Assembly (NCBI RefSeq): GCF_050908995.1
Contig: NC_135122.1
Coordinates: 12,688,501-12,752,500 of the forward strand
DNA from: Andrena cerasifolii
Taxonomy: Eukaryota > Arthropoda > Insecta > Hymenoptera > Andrenidae
Direction: 5' to 3'
DNA: 64,000 nucleotides
Below, in pieces: positions 23,340 to 36,119 of the stretch. Made by a program: the position numbers and the translations under genes. Each line of letters begins with the position of its first letter. Position 1 is the stretch's first letter. The notes below the pieces were generated by a model. It searched no databases and was not told the origin of the DNA. It worked only from the letters and a program-made list of their open reading frames with translations.

Positions 23340-26300
23340 TCGAATATAGGTATGTATACAACCACCGCGTCCAATGTTCCATCTTTGAGCGGCGGCTATT
23401 CTATTACTCGATGAAAAATATTAATTACCTCGCCCGGGGAACGAAGGCTAACGGAGCGGGAGCGCACAGGGAAAGATGAAACGTATCTCGGCCGTACAGG
23501 TCAAGTATTAATTAAATGGAAGTTTCGATGCTTGGCGCAGGGACCAAAGTCAAGTGTTCCGTGTTCGTACAAGTTGCGGTCGTATCGTGTGCAGGTTTGC
23601 GCCCCGTATCCCGTGTTTCACGACAGAAATTTCCGTGGACGGTACCCACGAGGAGGGTAACGGTAACGGAAATGCTAATGCGCAGCCCGGCTCCAGGAAA
23701 TACCTAAGCAAAGGGTACACTCCGACGAAGACAAAGACGCAGAAGCACGGGGATATCTCGCCGCGGTGGCTACGTCTTCATCCCCTGCCACTTCTTGCGT
23801 CGTGCTGGTGCAAAGTGGATGCGGTGAATCATGATGAAAGGATGTCTGGTCATCGAGTTTCGGCGAGAGAGTAATATGCACATTTACGAGCGCCGAAGAG
23901 CGTGCAACCTGGAAATGCTTTGCTGGGCGTACGCAAATTATTCCGACACGTTTGGGCCCTAAATCTATCACGCGCTTTATACCCGACACTGCTTGGAAAG
24001 CGAGGTAGGTGAAACCAAAGGGTTCGCGTCTACTAAGTGAAGAGGTTGGAAAACGTGAAGTTTTATGGGAATTGAGTGCGCAGAAGCCCCGGCGATATTT
24101 CGTTACCGTCACCCCGTGAACGGCGCGGCACCCCCGCACGGGGACCGGCAAGCAAGTAGGATTGGCGAATTATTATTAAACGCCGTCAAAACAGCGAATT
24201 TATTTCGGCGCGGTATCTTATTGATGTAGCGGTGGACCGCAGGGTCCGTGGGCCGCGGCGCGCCGCGCCGCGGGAGGCAAGCGGGGCCCACCGGGTACTA
24301 CAAGGACCATAAATTTCTTTGGATCCAATATCATGCCTGTAACTCGTTAAGCTTTTAACCTCGTCCCGGCGTGCCTATCGCCGCGATATTATTTTGATGC
24401 CGGCCGCCAGATATCAATCAGGCCATTGTTGCTGCGGCCCCGAACTCGCCCCGGTCCTCTCGCTCGCTAACCAGCCCCGTATGTACGTGTGCACCGTGCA
24501 TGCGCGCCGTCAGCACTGTGTGAGTGCCCGGCCGGGTTCGACAGGATCGCGGAACGTGTCCTTTCCCGTTCCTGAATAATCGAAAACGCTGAGTGCACGT
24601 CCGTGTTACGTCCGGGCGTCTTGAACACCTTCGTGCGAGGGTAACGCAAATGCTCGGATCGCGGGAGCCAGGAATAGAAAGCCGGCTGGGAGAGCGACGC
24701 AGCGGCTACATCTTCAAGGTCGTTTGCTTTGGTAAATCCTCGGGTTGCTACCGGAGAACGGTCCCGGCGATTTTCCTTTTCCGTCGCGACAAGCCTGACG
24801 CGTGAAAGGAAGTAACGAGCGTCGCTCTGGGAGACGAGGACGGGGGCCGTGCACGCCTGGCGATCGTCTCTGTCGGAATTCGATCGTTAATCGCGAACGG
24901 AAGCTGGTCTTGTTCAGCCTCGTCGATCCGGGGGATTTCAGAAAAACGACGATGGAAATCGCGAAGGACACCGCTGCCGGACTGTCCTCCGTTCCCACGT
25001 TTCCCGAAAAAAGCAACGATTTCGGATAGAAATGATAGAGGGCGACGAGTGACAGGAACGCGGCAGGGGGTCACGACAAGGAAGAGGATGCGCTAAGAGA
25101 ACGAGGACCTTTTAGTGGCATCGTGTGCTGCGCCAACCACGCTGCCCGGTCATTATCAAAGGATGATTATTATTATTTCGTGGTCGGCCGCGCGCGGAAC
25201 GTCCTTTGCGTACACGCCGATTTGCAGCGTGCCGGGAGGAACACCGGGGAAGAGGAGCAGGGAGGTGGATGAAGAGACCGAGGGGGAAAAAAGGAGGACC
25301 GAAGTGATGACCTGGGAGGGTCAGTGACAGAGAGGAGGAAAGGAAGAACCGAGAGGAAATGTTGCGATGAAGAACAAGCGGGTATCGTTCCAGTCCAAGA
25401 AACATACAACAGACGAGAGGAAGGCGGTGCCTTTCTTCGTTAATAAGTTAATAAGCAAGAGCATCTGGGAATTTGAGGAAATAATGATTTTCATACAGCT
25501 ACACTCCCTCGTGAGAAATTTGGTTGCGTTGGCCTGTTTGTCAGGGGTCGTAAATATTTGAGTAGAATTCAATTCGCCGGGATTATGTTTGTCTTTCCTG
25601 CAAAGTGTAGAAAGTTATGCATGAATTAAACACACGGGGGGCCCCGTGGAATGGCGCTTCACTTGAGATACGACAAATTTATACACATTCCTTCGCCTTG
25701 CCAGTAAAAAATTCTCAATAACATTTTCGTCCGAATGTCCCCGAAAATCATACCTGCCCCGTGATCAGCTACCACGATAATTAAATTCGAAGCATCGAGG
25801 TTGCCACCCTGTATCAGGTGATTCCCTCGATATTGGCCTCTTTTTCATTTGATCGCGCGTAGTGACGTCCTGACGGCGAGAAGACGATGTCTCGCGACGG
25901 TATCAACGGTGATTACGGTATCCACGGTATCTTGATTAGTTCGTCGGCGTCGCCCCCCAAACTTTCGTCGTTAGCTAATTGGCGCCCGCGTGAAACCGCG
26001 TTGTTTGCACGAGCACGGTGTACATATGCCCCGCTGTAGCTGACATCCGACGGTGTGACTTTGTTTTAACACGGTCGTACCTGCAATCTCGGGAACACGT
26101 TTCTCTGATAAACGTGCCGAAGTAAAACTGCAATTTGCTCCCTTGACAAGCGTCCCTCTAAGCGTTTCCACTTTGCGAGACGCGTTTGCTAATTACGAAC
26201 GACTGCGTCCTCTTTCGCTGGGGCCAAGAAATTCGACGCTTTTCCCGCCGCTTACTCTGCACCCCAGCGGATCTGAATCTCGACGACAATATAGTTGCAA

Positions 26301-26780
26301 AATGCAGAAAATGTAGGTACTTGGTATTGTTAATCCCAGCATAAACTTGATGTACGTACATCGCCTCAAAAGGCCCCTTCTGTTAATTAACGACATCGTC
26401 TGGCACGGAATGCGTGCCATCATTCTTCAAATTAATGTTACGTCAGCTCGTGTATCCCAGACATCATTACAGTTCACGGTAATGATATGATAAATGTCAC
26501 ATCGTGTCTTCGACGTTTAGTAAGAAAGGCAACCGTGTTCCGTTTCACGGTCGCGTTCTCCGAGAAGGGGTGGTCCATGGACGCGAATAGCAGACATTAC
26601 TTCAAATGATCTGTTTCATTCGAAGATACCACCTCATTCTCAGGCTCGTTAAAGATTCATTAATCCTAACAAGTATGCACGCCAGATGCGTGCGTATGCA
26701 CGGTTCTGATAACCGAAGCTTGCGATCACGTATCGATTTACGCCGCTGCACAGTGCGTTGATACGTGGACAAAAATTGAA
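23340..26780. other. Unannotated non-coding stretch
   Basis: GC-rich unique-looking sequence with a purine-rich tract on the + strand at about 25230-25350. I see no gene or RNA. The GC palindrome at 24253-24273 is listed separately. Confidence 0.4.
24253..24273. repeat. Perfect GC-only inverted repeat
   Basis: CCGCGGCGC and GCGCCGCGG form 9-bp perfect arms around the 3-base spacer GCC. Just outside, GTGGGCC (24248-24254, overlapping) and GGCCCAC provide a further outer pairing possibility. This would be a very stable hairpin in RNA or single-stranded DNA. Its function is unknown. Confidence 0.8.
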
Positions 26781-26789
26781 GAATCAAAC

Positions 26790-27700
26790 ATTTTGCAGGG
26801 TGATATTTATCATCTAATATTTACATCAAGATGTTCAGGAATCGAGTTTGGTTATAGTTGCTAGGCTACCGTAGTTGTTTATGATGTTATTTATCAGCTT
26901 AACCTGGAAACTAATTACTTCAAGCGTCACTCGCAATTCTTTTTATTTAGAGCTTAAGAATATTTATTAATCTTGACCCGCTTTATTAACCACGGATTCT
27001 AAATAGTATTATGGGTATGTGTGCTTCAAAATTTTTGTTAGGCTTATGGCCTTACTGATCATTAGAAAACTTCTTAGCTCCGGGAATGAAAATTTTATTC
27101 CAACCGACTTTGCAAAAAATACGTAACAAAACGTATGCATGATTTTTTTTATATTTGGTTCGCCTAACTTTATACTTTATGAAAATGGCGCCCTTATCTG
27201 CTACTACCTGCGATTATTTGAGAAATAAAGTTTTTTAGAAAGAAGTGTGCAGGTCAAGAATTCTAATATCTTTGAAAAGTGCATTTCTTTAGACCAAAGC
27301 AAAAAAATTTATGGAATTTATGACCACATTTTGGTACTTTTAAATATAAAAGAATGTCTGGAAATGATTGACAACGATTTGAGGAAAGCTTGTTATATAT
27401 TTAAAATATATTTTAATGAAAAAATTCTAACATCAAATACACGTGATAAAAATAATTTGATAAAAAAAATGTTTCGAACAAAAGTTAGTCAGTATTCAGT
27501 TGACAATAAATTGCAAAAGTAAACATTGATAAAAAAAATTTTATTCGATAAAAAATCAAGATCACCTCAATGTTTCTAATGAAACTGTATATATTATTAT
27601 ATGGCAATCGATGCATCTTTACACTCTCTTTAAAAAAGTATTAGAGTATTTAGGTCGAAAACTGATTGTTTCAAAAATTATGAGTTTTGTCCCGAACGCC
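26790..27700. other. AT-rich island, probable degraded repeat
   Basis: About 900 bp is markedly AT-rich between GC-rich flanks, like the islands in this window that are clearly transposons. I found no terminal inverted repeats. A 91-codon frame (27247-27522, +) is rich in Lys, Asn and Ile, as any AT-rich frame would be, and matches nothing I recognise. Confidence 0.3.
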
Positions 27701-28686
27701 CATATACTTCGACGCACTGTGCGCTGTTTGGTTATCGCGCTACCGTTTCTCCCTCGATCGACGTGGCTACGTTCGATAAAGCGTTTCTTGCAACTTGTCT
27801 GCGACCGATAATTGATGGATGGAACTCGCGGCAGGCCCGTGTGTCGTATCCGAGGGACGTTGTACGCAAAAGGGGACGACGTAGGGAAGAAAGACGGAGG
27901 TTAATAATGCAGAAGTGCGAGCGAAGAAGCAAAAACAGAGGATAAAGCGAGGCACGCGAGAGACAAACCGAGCTATTACTCCCACGGAGAAATGTTTCGT
28001 CCGTATTAATTAAAGATCGCGACGTCTCTGGATTCGAGTTCCCGGAACGCCGGCGCATTAAACCCGCCGATAAAAAGTCGAACGGTCGTTTTCAATATTG
28101 TTCCCGACGCGCGTTTCGTGTGGGTCGTAAAGGGAATAAATAGACGGCACAATGTATGCATAGTTTCCCGGCGTTTCTGAATAATTAAGACGAGGTGGAC
28201 GTCGAAGGCTTCGTTTCGAATGCAGGTGGGAGATCTCTAGTTCTACTCCCAAGTCTCCGGCACTTTAATCCGGCTTTGTGTCACGCGTTAGGTATACTGC
28301 CACTCAGGAAATACTTGTACATATCTTGGACGGTCGCTGGGCGTTCGTCGATAATATTCATGACCTGTCACGGTGCCTATCGACTGTTTTCAGATGCAAG
28401 TCCGATGCGTTAGATCGTCGATCGGAAATAGCGGTTGCGTAAAGGGAAATGTGCTTGCGTCGATTCACCTCGACTCGATGATCGAAACGAATCCACCGGA
28501 GGTTTAATTAAAATCGGGCGAACAATCGTAATAGTCGAAACTGGTCAACACAAAGGAAGGGCCAATCAAACTAATTAAGAAAGATGCAAAACCTTTCCCT
28601 GAAATCAGTGGCTCGAATTCCCCCTAACGCTCACTTTTAGAGTAAAATCGTAATTTCTAATTAATCGAGACATTTAATCACTCTCT

Positions 28687-28688
<2 letters not shown>

Positions 28689-28718
<30 letters not shown>
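28689..28718 (+). repeat. (CT)15 microsatellite
   Basis: An uninterrupted CT dinucleotide run. Confidence 0.95.
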
Positions 28719-28721
<3 letters not shown>

Positions 28722-29249
28722 CTCTCCAACCGCGTATAGCGACTGGAACAATCAAACGTTCCTATTGTCCCATTGTGCTCCGGCCACGCTAGGTAGCCAA
28801 CCGAAAAATTGTATCCACCTTTAATACGGGGGTAGCATAATAGTTCGGGCGTATCGCGCGAACATCCACGAGGAAATACATCCCGGTAGTGAAATTTTTT
28901 TATCGTGCCCGTGTCGGATGGCAGGATAAATTGATTTGCGATTGGATCATGGGTACCGGCAGCCTGGCTTAAAGTCGAGTTTTATTGGCAATTGACGATT
29001 GCCAAGCGTGCTGGGGTATCGGCATGCTTCTCGCAGCGAGCCGAGCTTTTTTCGTCGGACAAACGCGAGTAAGATCGACTCGGCGTCAATACGTCATTCG
29101 TCATGCAGGACACGCGAAAAGGATGTCGCACAGCCTCTCACGAGGAAGGGAGGAGAATCCACTGGGAACGTTTAAACGTGTTTATGGCATTAATAATTTA
29201 TGGCCCGTGCCTCGGGATTAAACGTGCGTTAGCGAAGGCACATCCCTGT

Positions 29250-29270
29250 GGACTTTGAGTATCAAAGTCC
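29250..29270. repeat. 21-bp perfect inverted repeat GGACTTTGA/TCAAAGTCC
   Basis: Two perfect 9-bp arms are separated by GTA. Each arm contains CTTTGA/TCAAAG, the core word bound by TCF/LEF (pangolin) HMG proteins. A functional site is only a possibility. Confidence 0.8.
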
Positions 29271-29719
29271 TTTGGTGTTATCGAGAGGTTCTTTGTCTGT
29301 CGTCTATTATGACGTTCACAGCATTGATAATTAAGAGGTGGAAGATAGATCTCCGATTCATTTTCTTATTCCAGTGGAGTCAGCTCGGCCAAGTAAGTAA
29401 CAAAGTACTCTGGTGCAAGAGTAAAACGAAATGTTATATCAACTCACTCGCAGGTATCCCTGGGCAGTTGAGCAGATTGCGATCCGTCCATTATCATAGA
29501 TCCTTCACACGCGACGCCCGATTCCCTCGCTTGCTGAATCCAGTCCTCCACTCGGCCAGATCCAGGGACGTCTTAATCACGGTGCATCGAGAGGCCTCGG
29601 GCCGCGTTTCAGCCGATACTCTGTAAATCCAGCATCGAGTCAACTTCTTTTACACGATCGGAAAAAGGAGTTCGCCGTACGTGTCGTGTATATCTGGCGA
29701 CACGCTCCCTCTCTCCCTT

Positions 29720-29724
<5 letters not shown>

Positions 29725-29780
<56 letters not shown>
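29725..29780 (+). repeat. (CT)24 microsatellite
   Basis: CT dinucleotides run without a break from 29725 to 29772, then continue as CTTTCTCTCT. The minus strand reads as an Arg-Glu repeat, an artefact of the microsatellite. Confidence 0.95.
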
Positions 29781-29789
29781 GTGCCCCTA

Positions 29790-31000
29790 CTACAGATCCC
29801 ATCACCCAGTTCTGTTTCTCTCCGTCCCTTTCCCGGTTTCGCGTGCACACACGGGGGCAGATTAACGTCGATGGGGCGCCACGCGTCCCGTTTTTCTGTC
29901 GGACGCTCGCTCGTATCCGCCGTATCGTTCTCGCGGCCCGCCTCTATTTGTCCTTATTTATCGGTCTGTCCGCGCGACTTTTTCCCCGATTCCCAATGCA
30001 TTATCTTGATCGATTACTCGTTACGACGCTGATTTATATTCCCGTACGTTTTCTGCCGGCGGAGCTCGAATGCCGCGGCGCGACGTCGTCGCGCCGCGTC
30101 GCGATCCGGCCTATACACTCCGCATCCGAGCCGCCACCGAAGCGATTTCTGGATCTCGCCGGCTGAAAACTCGCTCGCCACCAGCCACCGCGATTCCTAG
30201 CTTCGATACACAGCTGGCAGGAATATATGGCGCCCGTTGTCGGATACCTGGCTGCTAATACGGAGCCGGTGTAAATGGTGCTTCACGGTCTCGCGAGCTT
30301 CACAGCCGACTCTTTCTCGATATCGATTTTATAACAACGGGACAACATTGCACGACCATGGCTCAAAAGGAACGCAAAGTAATGCTTGTAACGGATAGTT
30401 CAATTAATGGATTCGGTAGGAAATTTTAATGAAATATGTTATCGGACCCGGGCAGATACGTTCCGAGTAAATCTAAAGATCGAAGCGCGTATTTTTGTAT
30501 GATTTTAATTACACCTTTTGGCGTCGTTATTCGGAAGCTTTCAATGCTCGTAATAATGGCTGTCGCAACATTTTCCTCTGACTCCGCGATTTCCGATGCA
30601 AAATACGGAATTAGGGTAAAGTTGCCGAATATGACGACATCTCCTAATACGAGACCCCAGCTTGTATCCGTTACCGAACTCTTGAATGTCATAGCGATGA
30701 CATTTCTTTACTAACTAACTGTAATCGAAAATGAAGATCATCGAGGGGAATATTTTGCTTGGAATAAAAGAGACCGCATTACCATCTCACGGACGCCGCA
30801 GTTTCTATTATTTTTTTGTCAAATATACGTGGCTACCTATACTGTTTTTTTGTACGTCATGAATGCGATCGGGGGAATATCGGAAATTGGCGATTTCATG
30901 AAAATGAATTTTCGAGCAATCCCGATTACATCGAACGGCGAGGACGGGCTGGCAACCCAACGGTCGCTTAGATGTATATTTTGTTTCCAGCGCAAATGAA
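29790..31000. other. Unannotated non-coding stretch
   Basis: The first part, to about 30250, is GC-rich and pyrimidine-biased on the + strand. The rest is mixed. No gene, RNA or repeat is recognised. Confidence 0.4.
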
Positions 31001-31008
31001 AAACAAGG

Positions 31009-31029
31009 GAGAGAGAGAGAGAGAGAGAG
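31009..31029 (+). repeat. (GA)n microsatellite
   Basis: A GA dinucleotide run of about 10 units, followed by impure G/A sequence. Confidence 0.95.
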
Positions 31030-31039
31030 GGGGAGAGAG

Positions 31040-34000
31040 GAAAAAATAATACCTCAATACACGATTACACAGGGGCCAGCCTTTTTTCCCTTCTCGTTTA
31101 TTTCGAAATTGCGCTTCTTTTTTCTGCTGCTCCCGTTCATTGATCGGGGAATTTAATTTCGGGGATGGCTGCGAGATGACATGGCATCCATAGAATTAAA
31201 GTAATTCTGTATTGTTCCCACCAGATCGATGGTGCAAATATTTTCATCGGACACGCCGAGTTTCCAAATGGACTCGACGGAACATAGTTGAATCGTCGCT
31301 GACAGGCTTGTTATTAAGAACGAGCGTTGAAACTCGAGCCGGTAGTTAATGGAGATGCAGAAACTAGTTGCCAAGATAGATAGGAACCGCTGTATATTAA
31401 GTCCGCTACCGGCGTGTCTGCGTATTTGTCGTTTATTAAGTAACGCCATCCAGTGATCGATAACGACTCAGAGCTCCATAAAGCAGCCACATAGAAGTCG
31501 TTCCCAGAGAAATTAATCATGCTATTCCGAAGGAAATTGACTCAAAACTTTCCGTCTAGATTGGTATGGAGCCGTCCCGCGAACGGATGGTCTATTTTCA
31601 CATAACCGTTCGATTCTTCTTTGGAGCGTATCCTATGAGGCAATGGCCGAAATAAATTTTCGAGCATTTCAAATGCGATTGAATGTCTTCCCCATATTCC
31701 TGGGAAAGTGATGCAAACATTTCAGCAATATCCGGTTACCTTTACGAGTCTCGTTACCTCCATTTTATCCCATCAGTCGAATCCCCGTTTCTAATGCATG
31801 GCGTTCCCCAACCACCACAGTTTTCTGATTAGGGCATTACGAATTGAAAAGGATCGAGCGCCGGCGCTGGTGAACCATCGTCTCGAGCTTCATCTTCCGA
31901 CCATAACCGTCAGTTCTTTCCAGCTGGAATTCCTGGGCTTATCGAAGGTCGCCTCGCCCAGTCCAAGATAAACCCCGTAAAAGGCTCCAGCGGACCTTAA
32001 TTAGGCGGCGCCCCGTTAATTAGGCATCGGCCGAGAGCACTTCTGTATCGGGTAAGAATCGGTAGCCGGAAAACAGAGAGGTAGCCGGAGAATTAAGATA
32101 ACTGTCCTCTCAACAGAATCCTACGACACTCCACTTTCTCCGCGCGTATCGCGCAAACCGATGCCGTACACACGCTGCTAGTGGTATGGTCGATTAAGTC
32201 GATTATATAGAATACAAATTCGAAGTAAAGATACCTCGTCGTGGATTCGACGGATAGATCGTTGCTGGCCGAAGTGCATAGCAGATACGGCGCTCCACTT
32301 TAGGTCCCCGTGCATCGGTGAATGGGACTTACTTCATACGAGCTCAAGTGTGGCCCACGTGCTTACCCACTTAGCCACGTTTTTTTCATCGGCCTTGCCT
32401 CGGCGCTCAAGGTTGTTCACTGGAACTTCCCGATTTCGTTGACCACGAATACGGAGCGAGTGGAAGAGAAATGGAGAAATGGGTCAGAACGTGCAGGTGA
32501 CAAGGTGAGGAAAAAAAGGGAAAAAACGTGTGAATCCGGGAGGGCCGAGCATCGCTTACGGTTGTAAGCTACGTCTGTCTCACTTCTCTCCCTCTCTTTC
32601 TACCACTCCCATTGACGAGTGCGCGAAACTGCGAAATAGGACACCGTTGGCGGGCCTCGGTCTTTCCGCCTCGATCAGAGCCACCGCTGTCGAATTTACG
32701 ACTCCGCTATATCTACCACCAAGGTACACATAAATTCACCTGCACCACATACCAATTAGCAGTCGTCCTGTAATTAGTAGTCGTGCACAGAGACTGAATC
32801 AATTAACTCCAATTGATGAAGAGGAGATACACGCCGGACGTGTGTCTAGTCGACTGCCAAGCCCTAGCGGAGTAGGCTGAATTTCAAGAAGGCACTAAAT
32901 CCATCGTGGCCACCAACAATACACGTGTCAACGGCCGGGGGAAAAAATAATTAATTAAACCGACCGCGGAGGAGCGGAGCTGTGCATAGCTCCTAATCGA
33001 TACCATCGCTTTGGAGAAATCGAGACCATCGATTCCCATGGAGCACACCAGCAAAACGGAGTCCAGGCTCGGGCGAAGAAGCAGGTAGATCCGATCTAGC
33101 CAGATCACATCCGCCTCCTTGATCCCATCTCTCTGTTCCGGGCGTTTCGAGCACGGTGCAACGAACCCGATCCTCAGCAATCACCGGGCGTCGTCGATCC
33201 CCCGACGTCGTTCCGCAACCGGCGTTCGGCCGCATTCGGCCACGTCCAGCACGGCGAGGGGCACGCGTGTGTATGCGTGTGTCCCCGCGTGTCTCGATCC
33301 TCTTTTTCCCCGAGAAAAAGTGCCGGCCCGGCCCGTAAATCAATCGTCGACGCTCCGAGGCCGAGCAGACCGAGCAGGCAGAGCGGGCCGCGTGGAAATC
33401 GTACGGTGGGCCGGGCTTAATGGCGGTTCGGCTCGCGTGTTAAACACCAGTTATCTTGCCGATCGGTAAGTTTTACGTTTGCCCTTAGCCCAACTGGTCG
33501 CGTGCTCACCCTGGCTTCAGATCTTCATTGGTAGGCCTCTGGTTCCTTTCGAGCGGGCGGAGCTTTGCCTCGATATCTTGTAAGTCGTCTTGTAACGGAG
33601 ACGGGACGTCGCGCGTCGATGCTCTACGTCGCCGCGTCTTGGCTTCGTCTCCGCCGCAGCGCGTCGATTAACCAGGGGTAAGTTCCAATTGTGCCGGGGC
33701 TGTTCCTTGGATTCACGTACAATGGATCCGGAAGCCTTCCAGTGGCCCCGCGTTTCATTCCCTTCGCTCGCTGCCGATGTAGCCACAGGTAGGGTGTTCG
33801 TTATCGATACATTCCGATAGGGGTTGCAAATGGAGGGGAAAAGCGGGACCTGTTCGGGGATTGTTCGGTGCACTTGGAGTGCTGTAACCGGGCTTTCCGG
33901 TCAACCTGGAGAATTGGTTCAATGCTCTACTAACTGAACAATTCAGATCACGAAGCCGGCTGCCATCCACAATATTGATGTATCAGATAGCATTACACGC

Positions 34001-34300
34001 AGCCTCACGCTTTTAGATAGGTAAAGTTGACAGACTGATCGATCCAATTGCTTCTGTCGCGGCGCGGCGCTGCACGGGGATTACAGCGATCGTCGATACC
34101 AAGGCCTATCGGATATAGCGACTTGCTGTTCCAGCGCCACGTCTCTTCCTTCCCGTGGCGAAGTGTACGACGCCTAAGGCTTTTCCATGAAGCCTTTGTT
34201 CGCTCCATAATGAATTCAGTAAGTTTTGTCGAGGGTGGTAGTTTCCTGCTGGCACCCTCAAAATTGAGATCGTTGCACCGTCGGCGGGAAAGGTCAGAGA
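31040..34300. other. Unannotated non-coding stretch
   Basis: No gene is supported. Small direct duplications occur: TTAATTAGGC twice near 31998-32025, GGTAGCCGGA twice near 32060-32090, and a roughly 9-bp unit related to CCGAGCAGA repeated near 33359-33385. Confidence 0.4.
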
Positions 34301-34307
34301 GGGACAC

Positions 34308-34344
34308 GGGGAACAGGGCGGGGGGAGGGGCTCAGGTTGGGGGG
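34308..34344 (+). other. Potential G-quadruplex tract
   Basis: Runs of GGGG, GGG, GGGGGG and GGGG separated by 4, 1 and 1 bases (34308-34330) satisfy the canonical four-run rule with very short loops. A fifth run of six G lies at 34339-34344. Such a tract could fold on the + strand or in its transcript. Its role here is unknown. Confidence 0.6.
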
Positions 34345-34379
34345 CAATTTATGAACTGACGCTTCCTTTATGAGGGGGC

Positions 34380-35840
34380 GGTTTCGGGCCGCGACTGAAT
34401 TTTAACACGTGACTCACGGCGCAATTGCGGCGCGCAGAAAGAACTCCTTGCTGGGTATTACTGCAACGTATATCTCTTATCCGTTTTATCTAATCTGATT
34501 TCGAGAATCGGTCGGGTTGCCCGATTAAAATCGCCTGCGAACACCCTCTGCGAAACGAGGCGGCCCTTTTCGCGGGACGTGATTACCGAAAGCACCTTGA
34601 AATTGTTTAAAACAGTGTGCTTCGGAGATACGCATCTCCTCGAGAGGTTCCTTTTACAGAACAATTTCACTGCAACGTCCTAGTTGCGGAACGCGCCACA
34701 AGTCGGGGAACACCGAAGTCCCTACGTCGAACGTTACGAGTCTCCAAAGAAAAATTCATCCGCTTGCGTCTGTGTCGGCTGTCCCTTGCGCTTGCGCCGC
34801 GTACCCTTCGGCAAGCTCGAGCTAACGAAAAAGAAGAAAAGTGCGGAAGCGACTGGAACACGTCTTCGAAATGAACGAATCAGCTAAAACAGGCTTCGCC
34901 TTGATGACTTACACGCACCTCGAGCGTAGCATTCCACATACACGCGCGGCTACCTCCGCGGTTCCCGGAGTATGGAAAATCATATCCATTACCAAGATTC
35001 GCGTTAGCGGGGAGGGAGTGGACGGTGTAACCACATTTTCTCACGTTAATAACGCCTCGAGGTGGAACGTCAATGGATTCAAGCCGAGGCCGTTGCTTGT
35101 AGCAATCATAACTGTATCCTTCCAGCGGAATATGCGTGTTGCATCGCTGGTTCATCAATAATCGGCGAACCCCGTGGAACCCGGCACGCAGCGCGGTGTA
35201 ATGTTGGCCTAAGTACCTGGATCCGCGTACACAGTATCCGTGTACTCTAATAGGACGACGGGGGGAGTCGGGAGTGGTACGATGTCGTGGAAATTGGAAA
35301 CGAATTCGCGCGGGCTCGAGCCACGGCTTTTCCGCGAGCCCACATTACTCGTCGTTATAACCGTGACATTCATCACGAGCCACGAAGAAAGCTGTCCTCG
35401 CTGCACCGTGTCAATTTAGCGCTGGCAAATGGAACAAGAACGACGCGATTTAAGCTTATGGACCAGTAAATCCAGGGACGCGATGTCACATGCTCGCTTG
35501 AAAGGTACTAATTGCGTAAGGAGTGTCCAGAATCGAGTGCCTTGGATAAGCTCCGCGACAGATGCGCAGGCTAGATAGCGTGTAAAATATTTTGAGAGAA
35601 CGACGGGCGAGATAACCGCCCGAGGATGGATTGGTCCCCGCAGCCACCGAAGAGCCAGAGGAGACGAAGCTTTCGCCTGGCATTAGTCCCGATTTAAGCC
35701 ACGGCATTGTAACGCACACGGAACGAAAGGGTATCCCTCTAGGAGACAAGTATTCAATTACAATAATAATGTCGATTCACAAAAGAATCGACTTCAAAGG
35801 CTCGAGCAGGTGAGTCGGAGCGTCGATAGTCGCGCGGCGC
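34380..35840. other. Unannotated non-coding stretch
   Basis: Unique-looking sequence with no recognisable gene. GTACAC...GTGTAC forms a small inverted repeat at about 35227-35245. Confidence 0.4.
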
Positions 35841-35849
35841 GAGTGGAGC

Positions 35850-36115
35850 AAAGGAGGCTGTGGGGCACGGGGAAGAACGGCGAACGGGAACGAGGAAACG
35901 AGAGGACGTTCACGGGGACAGAGGCGAACGGAGAGAGACGGGGCGCGAGTGAATAAGCGCAGGTCGAAAGAGCGTAGAGAAGTAAAGATCACGCCACGAG
36001 GAGAGCACGAAAGGGACTCTCTCCCGTGGCCGATAAGCTGCAAGAGAAACAAGAAGAGCCTAGTCAGAGAGGACGAGAGAAAGAGAGAGAGGCTGCGAGC
36101 AGGGATGGGGGAGAG
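35850..36115 (+). other. Purine-rich strand-asymmetric tract
   Basis: The + strand is dominated by G and A, with GAGAGA-type runs near 36070-36110. The asymmetry resembles transcribed leaders or introns in which the minus strand would be polypyrimidine. No coding content is recognised. Confidence 0.45.
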
Positions 36116-36119
36116 AGTG

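Noticed and set aside
27247..27522. 91-codon frame in an AT-rich island
   Set aside because: Lys/Asn/Ile-rich composition is what random AT-rich DNA encodes, with no motif and no inverted repeats around it.
29609..29850. Arg-Glu repeat proteins at 29.7 and 63.7 kb and Arg-Gln-Ala-Gly repeat at 15.1 kb
   Set aside because: They are translations of CT/GA and TGCC simple repeats.
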